DNA of 64,000 bases from Anianibacter sp965662745 (GTDB lineage Bacteria > Pseudomonadota > Alphaproteobacteria > Rhodobacterales > Rhodobacteraceae), in contig CBFIJK010000013.1 of the NCBI GenBank assembly GCA_965662745.1, positions 1 through 64,000 on the forward strand, in the 5' to 3' direction. Made by a program: the position numbers and the translations under genes. Positions 51,159 to 59,456 of this stretch are shown here, piece by piece. Every line of letters begins with the position of its first letter. The stretch's first letter is position 1. A model generated the notes under the pieces. The model ran no database searches. It saw nothing but the letters and a program-made list of their open reading frames with translations, and was not told the DNA's origin.

Positions 51159-51941
51159 TCACTCCAGCCGGGTTTGCAGATCGGTCAGGATGTCATGCGC
51201 CGTGAAATCGGCGCGCATGGGCGTGACCGAGATATAGCCCGCCACATTGGCCGCGGCATCGGTGCCCTCGGGCGTCTCGACCTGCTGCGAGGCGCTGGAA
51301 ATCCACAGGAACTTGCGTCCGTTCGGGGCATCGAACGGCGTGACGCGATGCGCGCCGATCTGCCTGAAGCCTTGCCGCGTCACCTTGGTGCCATGAACTT
51401 CGGCGGCGGGAACAGGCGGGAAGTTGACGTTGTAGAAAAGGCGATAATCGCTGTCGTCCCACAGGCCCTTTTGCAAGAGTGTGCGCACCAGTTCCGCGCC
51501 ATGGACGCGCGAGGCCTCGAACCGGTCGTCAGCCTCCCAGTTCTTCGGGCCCAGGTATTGCGACAGGGCGATCGCGGGAAGGCCCTGAAGCGCCGCTTCC
51601 ATCGCCGCACCGAGCGTGCCGGAATAACAGGCGTTCTCGGCGGAATTGTTGCCTCGGTTCACGCCCGAGAGCACCAGATCGGGCGGGCTGCCCATCACCT
51701 CGTGGACCCCAGCCAGAACGCAGTCTGCGGGCGATCCTTCGGCGGCAAAGACACGCTCGGAATACTTGGTGATCAGCGTCGGTTTGGCGTGGCTGGTGGC
51801 ATGGGCGACGCCCGATTGCTCGAACGCGGGCGCAACGGTCCAGACCTCGCCGCTTTCGCCGGCGATCTCATCGGCGATCTGATGTAGGACGCGCAGCCCC
51901 TCGGCGTTGATTCCGTCGTCATTGGTGATGAGAATGCGCAT
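51159..51941 (-). CDS. surE: 5'/3'-nucleotidase SurE
   Basis: 260 residues. The metal-binding start MRILITNDDGINAEGL (Asp8 and Asp9) and SGVNRGNNSAENACYSGTLGAA are diagnostic. It dephosphorylates nucleoside monophosphates and is often linked to stationary-phase survival. It is followed after six bases by pcm and preceded after 93 bases by an SDR gene. Confidence 0.95.
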   Translation of the reverse strand: MRILITNDDGINAEGLRVLHQIADEIAGESGEVWTVAPAFEQSGVAHATSHAKPTLITKYSERVFAAEGSPADCVLAGVHEVMGSPPDLVLSGVNRGNNSAENACYSGTLGAAMEAALQGLPAIALSQYLGPKNWEADDRFEASRVHGAELVRTLLQKGLWDDSDYRLFYNVNFPPVPAAEVHGTKVTRQGFRQIGAHRVTPFDAPNGRKFLWISSASQQVETPEGTDAAANVAGYISVTPMRADFTAHDILTDLQTRLE

Positions 51942-52034
51942 GACTGCCCCCGAACGCCGCTTAACCCCTGTTAGGCGGTTGATCCCTGCACGGCAAGGGG
52001 GCGGCGGGGCAAAGCCCGGTGACAGATCAGGGCG

Positions 52035-52688
52035 TTAGAGGCCGATCTCGCCCAAGAGCCGGGCCGCTTCAGTGCCTGTCGGGCTTAGTGCATCCCGGTC
52101 CTCGCCGGGAAAGAACCGGGCGCGGGTGGCGGTGGGCATCGGCTCTGGCGTCAGGATGTGCACCTTCGGCCCGATCCGCACGGTTTCGGCCTGCCATGCC
52201 CTTGCAAGCGCGATCTGCGCGGCCTTCGACGCGGCATATCCGCCAAAGAACTTCTCGCCCAAATGCGGATCGTCGAAGAATATCGCCTGACCGTCCTGCC
52301 CCAGAAGCGGAGAGACCATGCGGATCAACAGCGCTGTGCCAGTCGCGTTGGTCGTCAGGGTCTTGTCCCAATCCTTCGGCGCGACGTGGTCGGCGGGCGT
52401 CAGGGGCGGGGCATGGCAAACGCAATGCACCCAAAGCGACACACCGCCCCAGCGGTCATGCACAGACCGGCACAGATGCGCCATCGCGCCCTCATCTGTG
52501 GCATCCATCGGCGCAAGCGTGGCTTGCCCGCCCTTGGCCTTGATCCGATCGTCGAGCTCTTCCAGACCGCCCACGGTCCGGGCCACGGCGATGACGTGAT
52601 GGGCGGGCGCAAGCGCTTCTGCAATGGCTGCGCCCAAGCCGCGCGAGGCACCGGTAACGATGGCGGGTTTTAGAGTGTCGTCTGTCAT
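52035..52688 (-). CDS. Short-chain dehydrogenase/reductase
   Basis: 217 residues from the ATG at 52688; an in-frame ATG at 52706 would add six residues and neither has a strong ribosome-binding site. The coenzyme loop TGASRGLGAAIAEAL and the active-site YAASKAAQ (near residue 155) are intact, unlike the SDR at 37880. The Ser position is less clear (IFFDDPHLG). Substrate is unknown. It may be read together with surE. Confidence 0.82.
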   Translation of the reverse strand: MTDDTLKPAIVTGASRGLGAAIAEALAPAHHVIAVARTVGGLEELDDRIKAKGGQATLAPMDATDEGAMAHLCRSVHDRWGGVSLWVHCVCHAPPLTPADHVAPKDWDKTLTTNATGTALLIRMVSPLLGQDGQAIFFDDPHLGEKFFGGYAASKAAQIALARAWQAETVRIGPKVHILTPEPMPTATRARFFPGEDRDALSPTGTEAARLLGEIGL

Positions 52689-52731
52689 GGCGAAATCATC
52701 TGGCATCGCCGCCCGGTTAGCGCAAGCCTTG

Positions 52732-52763
52732 TTGACACTTGGCCGCAGAGCGGGGATCTATCG
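52732..52763 (+). promoter_or_regulatory. Candidate bioY promoter with partial BioR-like box
   Basis: TTGACA (52732-52737) is a perfect -35. A weak -10, TCTATC, begins 19 bases later. It overlaps GGATCTATCG (52754-52763), which matches the core ATCTAT, six of ten bases, of the alphaproteobacterial BioR consensus TTATMKATAA. Both calls are weak. Confidence 0.25.
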
Positions 52764-52793
52764 TCAAAACCGCCTCAGACGAAGGACAGTTCC

Positions 52794-53354
52794 ATGACCC
52801 TTTCCCAAGCCCTTGTTCCCGGCCAAAGCCTGCTGCGTCAGGTCGCCCTTGCCGTCGCGGGTTCGCTTTTCATTGCGGTTGCCGCGCAGATCGCCATACC
52901 GATGTTCCCGGTTCCGATGACGCTGCAGACGCTGGCGATCCTGATCGTTGGTCTCACTTATGGCGCGCGTCTCGGGTCCGCCACGCTGGCGCTGTATCTC
53001 GCCGAGGGTGCTGCCGGTCTGCCGGTCTTCGCCAATGGCGCATCGACCATCGCCTACATGACCGGCCCGACGGGCGGGTTCCTTCTGGGCTTTGTCCTGA
53101 TGGCCTTCATCGCGGGCTTCGCGGTGGACCGCGGGCTTGCAAAAGGCTTTGTTTCGACCGCGAGCGTCACGCTGATTGCCTCTGCCGCGCTTTATCTGCC
53201 TGGCCTTGCCTGGCCTGCCGCTGTTCTGGGCAAGACCGTGCCCGAACTGATCTCGGGCTGGATGGCGCCGTTCCTTCTGGGCGACGCGGTCAAGGCGATC
53301 CTTGCTGCGCTGATCGTGACCGGCGCCTGGGCCGTGCTGCGTAAGCGCGCCTGA
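52794..53354 (+). CDS. bioY: Biotin transporter BioY
   Basis: 186 residues with six transmembrane helices; AAGGA lies seven bases before the ATG. The S-component pattern is seen in AQIAIPMFPVPMTLQTLAILIVG, GARLGSATLALYLAEGAAGLPVF and GPTGGFLLGFVLMAF. BioY captures biotin, alone or with an ECF energising module; no bioM or bioN is next to it. It would supply the biotin used by BirA, MccA and Pyc. A strong terminator follows. Confidence 0.95.
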   Translation: MTLSQALVPGQSLLRQVALAVAGSLFIAVAAQIAIPMFPVPMTLQTLAILIVGLTYGARLGSATLALYLAEGAAGLPVFANGASTIAYMTGPTGGFLLGFVLMAFIAGFAVDRGLAKGFVSTASVTLIASAALYLPGLAWPAAVLGKTVPELISGWMAPFLLGDAVKAILAALIVTGAWAVLRKRA

Positions 53355-53375
53355 GCCACAGTCCAAGAGTCAGAG

Positions 53376-53407
53376 AAAGCCGCGCCGGTCAAAGGCGCGG
53401 CTTTTTT
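53376..53407 (+). terminator. Intrinsic terminator of bioY
   Basis: AAAGCCGCGCC (53376-53386) pairs perfectly with GGCGCGGCTTT (53394-53404) around a seven-base loop, and the stem runs into TTTTTT. It lies between bioY and a convergent small gene. The A-run on the left gives some activity on the other strand too. Confidence 0.9.
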
Positions 53408-53411
53408 CGTG

Positions 53412-53678
53412 TCAGCCCCCCAACACGCGCAGGATCTTTGTTGCACCGCCATCCGACAGCACAACCTGATCGTCGCGGATGGCTGCGATATACCCAAGGC
53501 CCTTCACCTTGGCCCCTGCGCGCACCTTGACAACGTGACCTTCCGGGAAACGGATCAAAGCCTCTTGTGCTGCGCTTGGACCGATCACGCCGATCAGCGC
53601 CGTGGCGTCGAGGTTGATGCGGTTTTGCGAGGTCGCAGCGCTGGCGACGGTGGTATTGGTCTGGCTAAGATCTGACAT
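53412..53678 (-). CDS. Small GspC/PilP homology-region-like protein
   Basis: 88 residues from the ATG at 53678 (MSDLSQTNTTVASA). The C-terminal 60 residues, ALIGVIGPSAAQEALIRFP...VKVRAGAKVKGLGYIAAIRDDQVVLS, resemble the small beta-barrel homology region of GspC or PilP from secretion and pilus systems. No signal peptide or membrane segment is visible, so it is not a complete GspC. The resemblance is by eye only. It is 170 bases downstream of purF with a possible terminator between. Confidence 0.55.
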   Translation of the reverse strand: MSDLSQTNTTVASAATSQNRINLDATALIGVIGPSAAQEALIRFPEGHVVKVRAGAKVKGLGYIAAIRDDQVVLSDGGATKILRVLGG

Positions 53679-53790
53679 GTCTGCCCATCCATCCTTATTG
53701 ATGAGAGGCGGCAGATAGGCGGTCTTTGCTGCAGGGGAAAGCAGCGCAAAACCGCTGAGCGGCGGTGCGCTGAAAGCCCTGTCCCACATG

Positions 53791-53815
53791 GCGAAACACC
53801 GCCCAGAGGGCGGCG
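53791..53815 (-). terminator. Possible purF terminator
   Basis: On the minus strand, CCGCCC and GGGCGG (53799-53813) form a six-bp stem with a three-base loop, followed by TGTTTCGC. The U-tract is short. The position 36 bases after the purF stop supports the call. Confidence 0.45.
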
Positions 53816-53848
53816 CTTCAAGTAAATGTGAAAGGCGCGCGCGCTTGG

Positions 53849-55321
53849 CTACTCGGCGGCTGTCTTCAGCCGGAAGCCCTGGGCGATCTTGTCGGATGGC
53901 TCGACGGGGTATTCCCCCGAGAAACACGCATCGCAATAGCGCGGTGCCTTGGGATCGCGCCCGCCCGCCTCACCAACCGCGCGATAGAGACCGTCGAGCG
54001 AGATGAAGCGCAGGCTGTCGACGCCCAGATGGTCGCGCATCTCGTCCTCGGACATTGTCGCAGCCAGCAGCTTTTCGCGTTCCGGCGTGTCGACCCCGTA
54101 GAAACAGGGCCAGGCCGTGGGCGGGCTGGCGATGCGGAAATGCACCTCGGCCGCGCCGGCGTCGAGGATCATCTCCTTGATCTTCTGGCTGGTCGTGCCG
54201 CGCACAACGCTGTCGTCGACAAGGATGACACGCTTGCCCTCGATCAGCTTGCGATTGACGTTCAGCTTCAGCCGGACGCCCATGTTGCGGATCTGTTCGG
54301 TGGGCTCGATGAAGGTGCGGCCCATATACTGATTGCGCACGATGCCCATGGCAAAGGGGATGCCGCTTTCCTGGCTGAAGCCGATCGCCGCGGGCGTGCC
54401 AGAATCGGGAATCGGGCAGACAAGATCGGCGTCTACGGGCGCCTCCTTGGCCAGTTCCGCCCCGATATCGCGCCGTGTGTCATAGACCGAGCGGCCGCCG
54501 ATATGGGAATCGGGACGCGAGAAATAGACGTGCTCGAAGATGCAGAAGCGCGAGGCGCGATGTTCGAACGGGCTATGGCTGGTCAGCTTGCCATCCTCGA
54601 TGACGACCATTTCGCCCGGTTCGACCTCGCGCAGGAATTCCGCGCCGATGATGTCGAGCGCACAGGTTTCCGACGACAGGATATAGCCGTCGCCCAGCAT
54701 GCCGATGACAAGCGGGCGAACGCCTAACGGATCGCGCACGCCGATCAGCTTGGTCCGGGTCATGGCGACGATGGAAAACGCGCCCTCGACCCGGCGCAGC
54801 GCGTCTTTCATCCGCTCGGGGATGGTGCGCTGCAGCGACCGCGCCATCAGGTGGATGATGCATTCGCTGTCGGACGAGGACTGAAAGATCGACCCGCGCT
54901 CGATCAACTCGCGCCGCAGGGCGGCGGCATTGGTGATGTTGCCGTTGTGGGCAATCGCCACGCCGCCGACGGAAAACTCGCCGAAGAAGGGCTGCACGTC
55001 ACGGATCTGGGTGTTGCCCTTGGACCCGGCCGTGGAATAGCGCACATGCCCGATGGCCAGATGGCCGGGCAGCGTTTCCATGAGCGACGCCTTGGTGAAA
55101 TTGTCGCGCACATAGCCAAAACGTCGGGCAGAGTTGAACCCGTGTTCGGCATCATGGCTGACGATACCGCCCGCCTCTTGCCCGCGATGTTGCAGTGCAT
55201 GAAGTCCGAGCGCGACGAAATTCGCAGCCTCGAGGACATTCACGGCGCCGAAGACGCCGCATTCCTCTTTCAGCTTATCGTCGTCGAAGGGGTTTGCACG
55301 CCAGTCAGTGATGTCGGCCAT
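53849..55321 (-). CDS. purF: Amidophosphoribosyltransferase
   Basis: 490 residues. It catalyses the first committed step of purine synthesis, using glutamine and PRPP. A propeptide of about 20 residues precedes Cys21 (KEECGVFGAVN), the N-terminal nucleophile after processing. The glutaminase domain includes HVRYSTAGSKGNTQIRDVQP and HNGNITNA. The PRPP motif is VILVDDSVVRGTTS. It follows cvpA after 96 bases, a classical arrangement. Confidence 0.97.
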   Translation of the reverse strand: MADITDWRANPFDDDKLKEECGVFGAVNVLEAANFVALGLHALQHRGQEAGGIVSHDAEHGFNSARRFGYVRDNFTKASLMETLPGHLAIGHVRYSTAGSKGNTQIRDVQPFFGEFSVGGVAIAHNGNITNAAALRRELIERGSIFQSSSDSECIIHLMARSLQRTIPERMKDALRRVEGAFSIVAMTRTKLIGVRDPLGVRPLVIGMLGDGYILSSETCALDIIGAEFLREVEPGEMVVIEDGKLTSHSPFEHRASRFCIFEHVYFSRPDSHIGGRSVYDTRRDIGAELAKEAPVDADLVCPIPDSGTPAAIGFSQESGIPFAMGIVRNQYMGRTFIEPTEQIRNMGVRLKLNVNRKLIEGKRVILVDDSVVRGTTSQKIKEMILDAGAAEVHFRIASPPTAWPCFYGVDTPEREKLLAATMSEDEMRDHLGVDSLRFISLDGLYRAVGEAGGRDPKAPRYCDACFSGEYPVEPSDKIAQGFRLKTAAE

Positions 55322-55417
55322 GTATCCGAATCCGTGGGGGTGGGTGTCGCCCCCTTCTACGCGGTGAGGCGGGCAGTGTCACGAAAGGATCACAAAGAGT
55401 TTCTGCAAAGCAGCAAA

Positions 55418-55978
55418 TCAGATTGCGCAATCGCCCGCGTTCACCAGATCCTCGTAACGCTGGACAATCCAGCCGGGCGCATCGCTGGGCACGGCCTCGT
55501 TCAGATCATCCTGCGCGCCCGCGAAAATCTGCGCCGTGCGCGAATTGTCGACCACCGGGTAGCTGTCGTCGAGCACGACGCGGTCATAAAGCACCAGCGC
55601 CACTGCAACGAGGACAAGGCCCCGCACCACGCCGAAGAGGAACCCGAGCCCCTGATCCACGCCGCCGATGGCAGAGCGCTGGATCACCGACGAAAAGAGC
55701 GGCGTGAAGAGCGAGACGATCACCAGCGCCACTGCAAAGACGGTCGCAAAGGCCGCGATCACGGACAATTCGCAGCTGTCGCGCAGGAAATCACCCACAT
55801 AGGGGATTTCCTTGACCAGCGGCACGGCCTTGGGCGCGAAGAGAAAGGCGACGACGGCGGCGCCGACCCAACCTGCGATGGCCATGATTTCTCGGGTCAG
55901 GCCGCGCGAGTAGGCGAGGATCGCAGACAGAAGGATGACGACGGCGACAACGCCGTCGACAATGGTAAAGCCGTCCAT
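55418..55978 (-). CDS. cvpA: CvpA-family membrane protein
   Basis: 186 residues with four transmembrane helices; GGAG precedes the ATG. The start FTIVDGVVAVVILLSAILAYSRGL and the glycine-rich helix IGGVDQGLGFLFGVVRGLV are typical of CvpA (colicin V production). The C-terminal tail is soluble. Function is unclear in general; it is commonly encoded with purF and with radA, as here. Confidence 0.92.
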   Translation of the reverse strand: MDGFTIVDGVVAVVILLSAILAYSRGLTREIMAIAGWVGAAVVAFLFAPKAVPLVKEIPYVGDFLRDSCELSVIAAFATVFAVALVIVSLFTPLFSSVIQRSAIGGVDQGLGFLFGVVRGLVLVAVALVLYDRVVLDDSYPVVDNSRTAQIFAGAQDDLNEAVPSDAPGWIVQRYEDLVNAGDCAI

Positions 55979-55998
55979 GATCTCTCTCCGGCGGGGTC

Positions 55999-57363
55999 TT
56001 AGCCCGCTCCGAAAATTTCACCTACAAATCGCGTTAAATCCGGCATCTGCCGCATGACGAGGTCTGTCCCTGACCCGGTCTTGCTGCGTTCCGGCGCAAT
56101 CGCAGTGGAGAAACCAAGTTTCGCCGCTTCTTTCAACCTGTTTTCGGTCTGACCCACGGGCCGAAGGGCGCCCGACAGCGAGATTTCACCGAAAACCACC
56201 GTATCGGCGGGCAGCGCGGCATCTTCGCGGGCCGACAAGAGCGCCGCGGCGACCGCAAGATCGGCGGCCGGTTCGCTGATTTTCATCCCGCCTGCGACGT
56301 TCAGATAGACATCGAGCCCTGCAAAGGGGATGCCGCAGCGCGATTCCAGGACAGCAAGGATCATCGCCAGCCGCCCGCCATCCCAGCCGACGACCGTGCG
56401 CCGCGCCTGGCTGTGGGGGCTTGGCGCGACGAGGGCCTGGAATTCGACCAGAACCGGGCGTGTGCCTTCGATCCCGGCAAAGACGACAGACCCGGGCGCA
56501 GGCGTTTCGCGGTCCGACAGGAACAGGGCCGAGGGGTTGGCGACCTCGGCAAGACCCTCGCCGGTCATTTCGAACACGCCAATCTCGTCCGCCGGGCCGA
56601 AGCGGTTCTTGACCGCGCGCAGAATGCGGAACTGGTGGCCGCGCTCTCCCTCGAAATAAAGGACCGTGTCGACCATGTGCTCGACCACGCGGGGGCCTGC
56701 GATCTGACCATCCTTGGTGACATGGCCGACAAGGATGATCGCGACGCCCCGCCGCTTGGCGAAGCTCACCAGCTCATGCGCCGCAGCCCGGACCTGGGCG
56801 ACGGATCCCGGCGCGCTGCCGACGTTGTCGGCCCACATGGTCTGGATCGAGTCGATGATGGCCAGCGCCGGGCGCTCGGCATCGAGGGTGGTCAGGATAT
56901 CGCGCAGATTGGTTTCCGCGCCCAGCCGGACGGGGGATTTCGACAGGCCAAGGCGGCTGGCGCGCATGCGCACCTGCGCGGTCGCCTCCTCGCCCGAGAT
57001 ATAGAGGCAGGACAGCCCCTGATCGGCAAAACGCGCGGCGGCCTGCAGCAGCAGCGTCGATTTGCCGATGCCCGGATCGCCGCCCACAAGGATCGCCGAG
57101 CCGGGGACCAGCCCGCCCCCCAAGACGCGGTCAAGCTCTGACAGGCCGGAGGAACTGCGCGGCGGCGGGGTGTCCTCGGTCGCGAGATCGGTCAGTGGCA
57201 CGGCGCTGCCCCGCGCGCCGCCAAGGGTCTTCGCGGCGGGGCCGGTGGAGATCGGCGTTTCCTCGACGATGGAATTCCACGCCCCGCAGGCATCGCAGCG
57301 CCCAGACCATTTGGAATGGGTCGCGCCGCAGGACTGGCAGGTGAAGCTGGGTGTCTTGGCCAT
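55999..57363 (-). CDS. radA: DNA repair protein RadA
   Basis: 454 residues from the ATG at 57363 (MAKTPSFTCQSCGATHSKW). An N-terminal zinc finger has two Cys pairs (CQSCG and CDACG). The RecA-like core has Walker A GGDPGIGKST and the RadA-specific VKNRFGPADEIGVFEM motif. The C-terminal domain is Lon-protease-like without the protease Ser (GMKISEPAADLAVAAALLS). It promotes branch migration in recombination. It is first of a radA-cvpA-purF group. Confidence 0.96.
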   Translation of the reverse strand: MAKTPSFTCQSCGATHSKWSGRCDACGAWNSIVEETPISTGPAAKTLGGARGSAVPLTDLATEDTPPPRSSSGLSELDRVLGGGLVPGSAILVGGDPGIGKSTLLLQAAARFADQGLSCLYISGEEATAQVRMRASRLGLSKSPVRLGAETNLRDILTTLDAERPALAIIDSIQTMWADNVGSAPGSVAQVRAAAHELVSFAKRRGVAIILVGHVTKDGQIAGPRVVEHMVDTVLYFEGERGHQFRILRAVKNRFGPADEIGVFEMTGEGLAEVANPSALFLSDRETPAPGSVVFAGIEGTRPVLVEFQALVAPSPHSQARRTVVGWDGGRLAMILAVLESRCGIPFAGLDVYLNVAGGMKISEPAADLAVAAALLSAREDAALPADTVVFGEISLSGALRPVGQTENRLKEAAKLGFSTAIAPERSKTGSGTDLVMRQMPDLTRFVGEIFGAG

Positions 57364-57417
57364 GTGCCCTATGTGCGATGTTCTTTGTCCGTTCCGCAAG
57401 GGGGCTGTGCGATCCTT

Positions 57418-57493
57418 GGGGGCATTGAGCCCCCCGTCGGATCGCATGGAGGCTCTGCCTCCAAACCTCCGAGGTATTTGCAGAATCAAAGTG
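57418..57493 (+). repeat. Dispersed GC-hairpin/CAAAGT repeat, copy D
   Basis: Hairpin GGGGGC/GCCCCC (57418-57434), a GTCGGATCGC remnant, hairpin TGGAGGC/GCCTCCA (57447-57463, loop 3), then AACCTCCGAGGTATTT and CAAAGT (57487-57492). Unlike the other copies it points opposite to the flanking genes, with its hairpin side toward the radA start. Confidence 0.65.
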
Positions 57494-57496
57494 GGG

Positions 57497-57928
57497 TTAT
57501 TTCTTTTCTGCGAGGCTGAGGATGAGTGAGGCGAGGATGCAGGCGGTAAAGAGATAAAGGCCCCAAGCGGTTTCGATCCGGCCGACGCCGGTGCCCTTGG
57601 CGATGACAATATAGAGGGCGACGAGGAAGACATCGGCCATGGCGAATTTGGCGAGGATCGAGACGACAGGCAGAACGCGCCGGGGCAGGCGGCGGAGTTG
57701 GATGAGAGCGAGTGCGACGGTTTTCACGTAGGGCAGAACGATGGCGAGAAGCGTGACGATGGCGGCGAGGATCACGTCGCTGTCCCAGAGGGCGCCCAGG
57801 CCCGAGAGGACGGAGATTTCGCTGAGGCCGAAGAGCGGCAGGAGCCCGGCGCGCAATAGCGGGGCGGCCCAAGCGATGGGGAAGAGAATGAGGAGCGAGA
57901 GGTTGGCGTAGAGGCGGAGGGTGCGCAT
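57497..57928 (-). CDS. PqiA-type (paraquat-inducible protein A) membrane protein
   Basis: 143 residues from the ATG at 57928, whose T is shared with the preceding TGA stop. Four transmembrane helices are predicted, with LSLLILFPIAWAAPLLRAGLLPLFG, LLAIVLPYVKTVALALIQL and LAKFAMADVFLVALYIVIAKG matching one PqiA half-domain. Full PqiA has two such halves and a zinc-binding region, absent here. In E. coli PqiA pairs with MCE proteins in lipid transport; here it is encoded with mlaE and mlaF. Confidence 0.82.
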   Translation of the reverse strand: MRTLRLYANLSLLILFPIAWAAPLLRAGLLPLFGLSEISVLSGLGALWDSDVILAAIVTLLAIVLPYVKTVALALIQLRRLPRRVLPVVSILAKFAMADVFLVALYIVIAKGTGVGRIETAWGLYLFTACILASLILSLAEKK

Positions 57929-58674
57929 CAGCGCACAGCCTCGATCGGCCCTGTCGCGCGGCCGTGGATGAACTGGTCGAGATAGGGATCGCCGGAATTG
58001 TCCAGATCGCTCACCGGGCCGGTCCATTGAATGACCCCGTCGTGCAGCATCGCCACGCGGTCGGCGATGGCGCGCACGCTGGTCATGTCATGGGTGATGG
58101 TCATGGCGGTCGCGCCCATTTCGACGACGATCTCGCGGATCAGGTCGTTGATGACGCCGGACATGATCGGGTCGAGGCCGGTTGTCGGCTCGTCGAAGAA
58201 GATGATCTCGGGTTCTGCGGCGATGGCGCGGGCGAGGCCGACGCGTTTCTGCATGCCGCCCGACAGCTCTGCGGGGAAGAGATCGGCGGTTTCGGGCTTG
58301 AGACCCACGCGGCGCAGTTTCTCGATCGCGATCTCGCGTGCCTCGGCCTTGGGGCGTTTCTGCGCGCCGCGCAGAAGGCGGAAGGCGACGTTCTGCCAGA
58401 CGGTCATGGAATCGAAGAGCGCGCCGCCCTGAAATAGCATCCCGAAGCGGGCGAGGAAGGCGTCTCGGTCGGCCTTGGTCACGTCCTCGCCGTCGAGCGT
58501 GATGGTGCCCGCATCGGGGCGGACGAGGCCCAGCACGCTTTTCAGAAGAACCGATTTGCCGGTGCCTGACCCGCCGATGACGACCATGCTTTCGCCCTTG
58601 GGCACGGTCAGGTCGATGCCGCGCAGAACATGCTTGGCGCCAAAGGATTTGTGGACGGCGCTAAGCTCTATCAT
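57928..58674 (-). CDS. mlaF: MlaF-type phospholipid transport ATPase
   Basis: 248 residues. Walker A is GGSGTGKSVLLKSVLG, the signature LSGGMQKRVGLARAI and Walker B IIFFDEPTTGLDPI, with the switch His in THDMTS. The LSGGMQKR signature and TTGLDP are typical of MlaF, the ATPase of the MCE-type retrograde phospholipid transporter. It overlaps mlaE by four bases and the PqiA-like gene by one. No MlaD-type MCE protein is adjacent. Confidence 0.93.
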   Translation of the reverse strand: MIELSAVHKSFGAKHVLRGIDLTVPKGESMVVIGGSGTGKSVLLKSVLGLVRPDAGTITLDGEDVTKADRDAFLARFGMLFQGGALFDSMTVWQNVAFRLLRGAQKRPKAEAREIAIEKLRRVGLKPETADLFPAELSGGMQKRVGLARAIAAEPEIIFFDEPTTGLDPIMSGVINDLIREIVVEMGATAMTITHDMTSVRAIADRVAMLHDGVIQWTGPVSDLDNSGDPYLDQFIHGRATGPIEAVR

Positions 58675-59456
58675 GCGGAAAAGAACAGCTCTGTCAGGAT
58701 GTAGTTCGCGGCCAGGATCATCACCGACGACGACACCACGGCATTGGTCGTGGCGCGGCCCACGCCTTCGGCGCCGCGGCCCGAGTTCATGCCGTGATAG
58801 CAGCCCATGAGCGCCACGATGAATCCGAAGACCGCCGCCTTGACGAGGCCCGACAGCACGTCGCCCGCCACGAGGAACTGCGCGGTGTTCTGCAGGTAGA
58901 CAGCGGCGTTGAAATCGAGCCGAGCGGTGCCGACGAGATAGCCGCCCATGATGCCGATTACGTCACCGACGCCCGCCAGAAGCGGCAGCGCCAGCGTCGC
59001 CGCCAGAATGCGCGGGGCGGCGAGGTATTTCATCGGGTTGGTGGACAGCGTCGTCAGCGCGTCGATCTGTTCCGTGACCTTCATCGTGCCAAGCTCTGCC
59101 GCGATGGCGGAGGCGACGCGGCCCGACACCATGAGGCCGGTCAAGACAGGCCCGAGTTCGCGCACCATGCCGATGGCGACGATCTGCGGGACGACCGCCT
59201 CGGCGTTGAAGCGTGCGCCGCCGGCGAAGATTTGCAACGCCAGCGCGCCGCCGGTGAACAGCGTCGTCAGCGCGACCACGGGCAGGGAAAACCAGCCGAT
59301 AACCATCAGCGCCGTGCCGAATTCGCGCAGGTAGAGCGGCGGTCGGACGATATGGCTGATCGCCTCGGCGGCGAAGAGGGTCACGCGCCCGATCGCGCCG
59401 AGTGCGCCCAGCGTTGCGCGCCCGAGCGCGGCGAGGGGCGAGAGGATCGCGTCCAT
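58671..59456 (-). CDS. mlaE: MlaE-type ABC permease
   Basis: 261 residues with five to six transmembrane helices. It is the MlaE/YrbE permease of the MCE lipid transport system. Motifs are GTALMVIGWFSLPVVALTTLFTGGALALQ, AAELGTMKVTEQIDALTTLS and the TNAVVSSSVMILAANYILTE end. It pairs with the MlaF encoded next. It starts one base after the alr stop, so it belongs to the alr-mlaE-mlaF-pqiA run. Confidence 0.94.
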   Translation of the reverse strand: MDAILSPLAALGRATLGALGAIGRVTLFAAEAISHIVRPPLYLREFGTALMVIGWFSLPVVALTTLFTGGALALQIFAGGARFNAEAVVPQIVAIGMVRELGPVLTGLMVSGRVASAIAAELGTMKVTEQIDALTTLSTNPMKYLAAPRILAATLALPLLAGVGDVIGIMGGYLVGTARLDFNAAVYLQNTAQFLVAGDVLSGLVKAAVFGFIVALMGCYHGMNSGRGAEGVGRATTNAVVSSSVMILAANYILTELFFSA

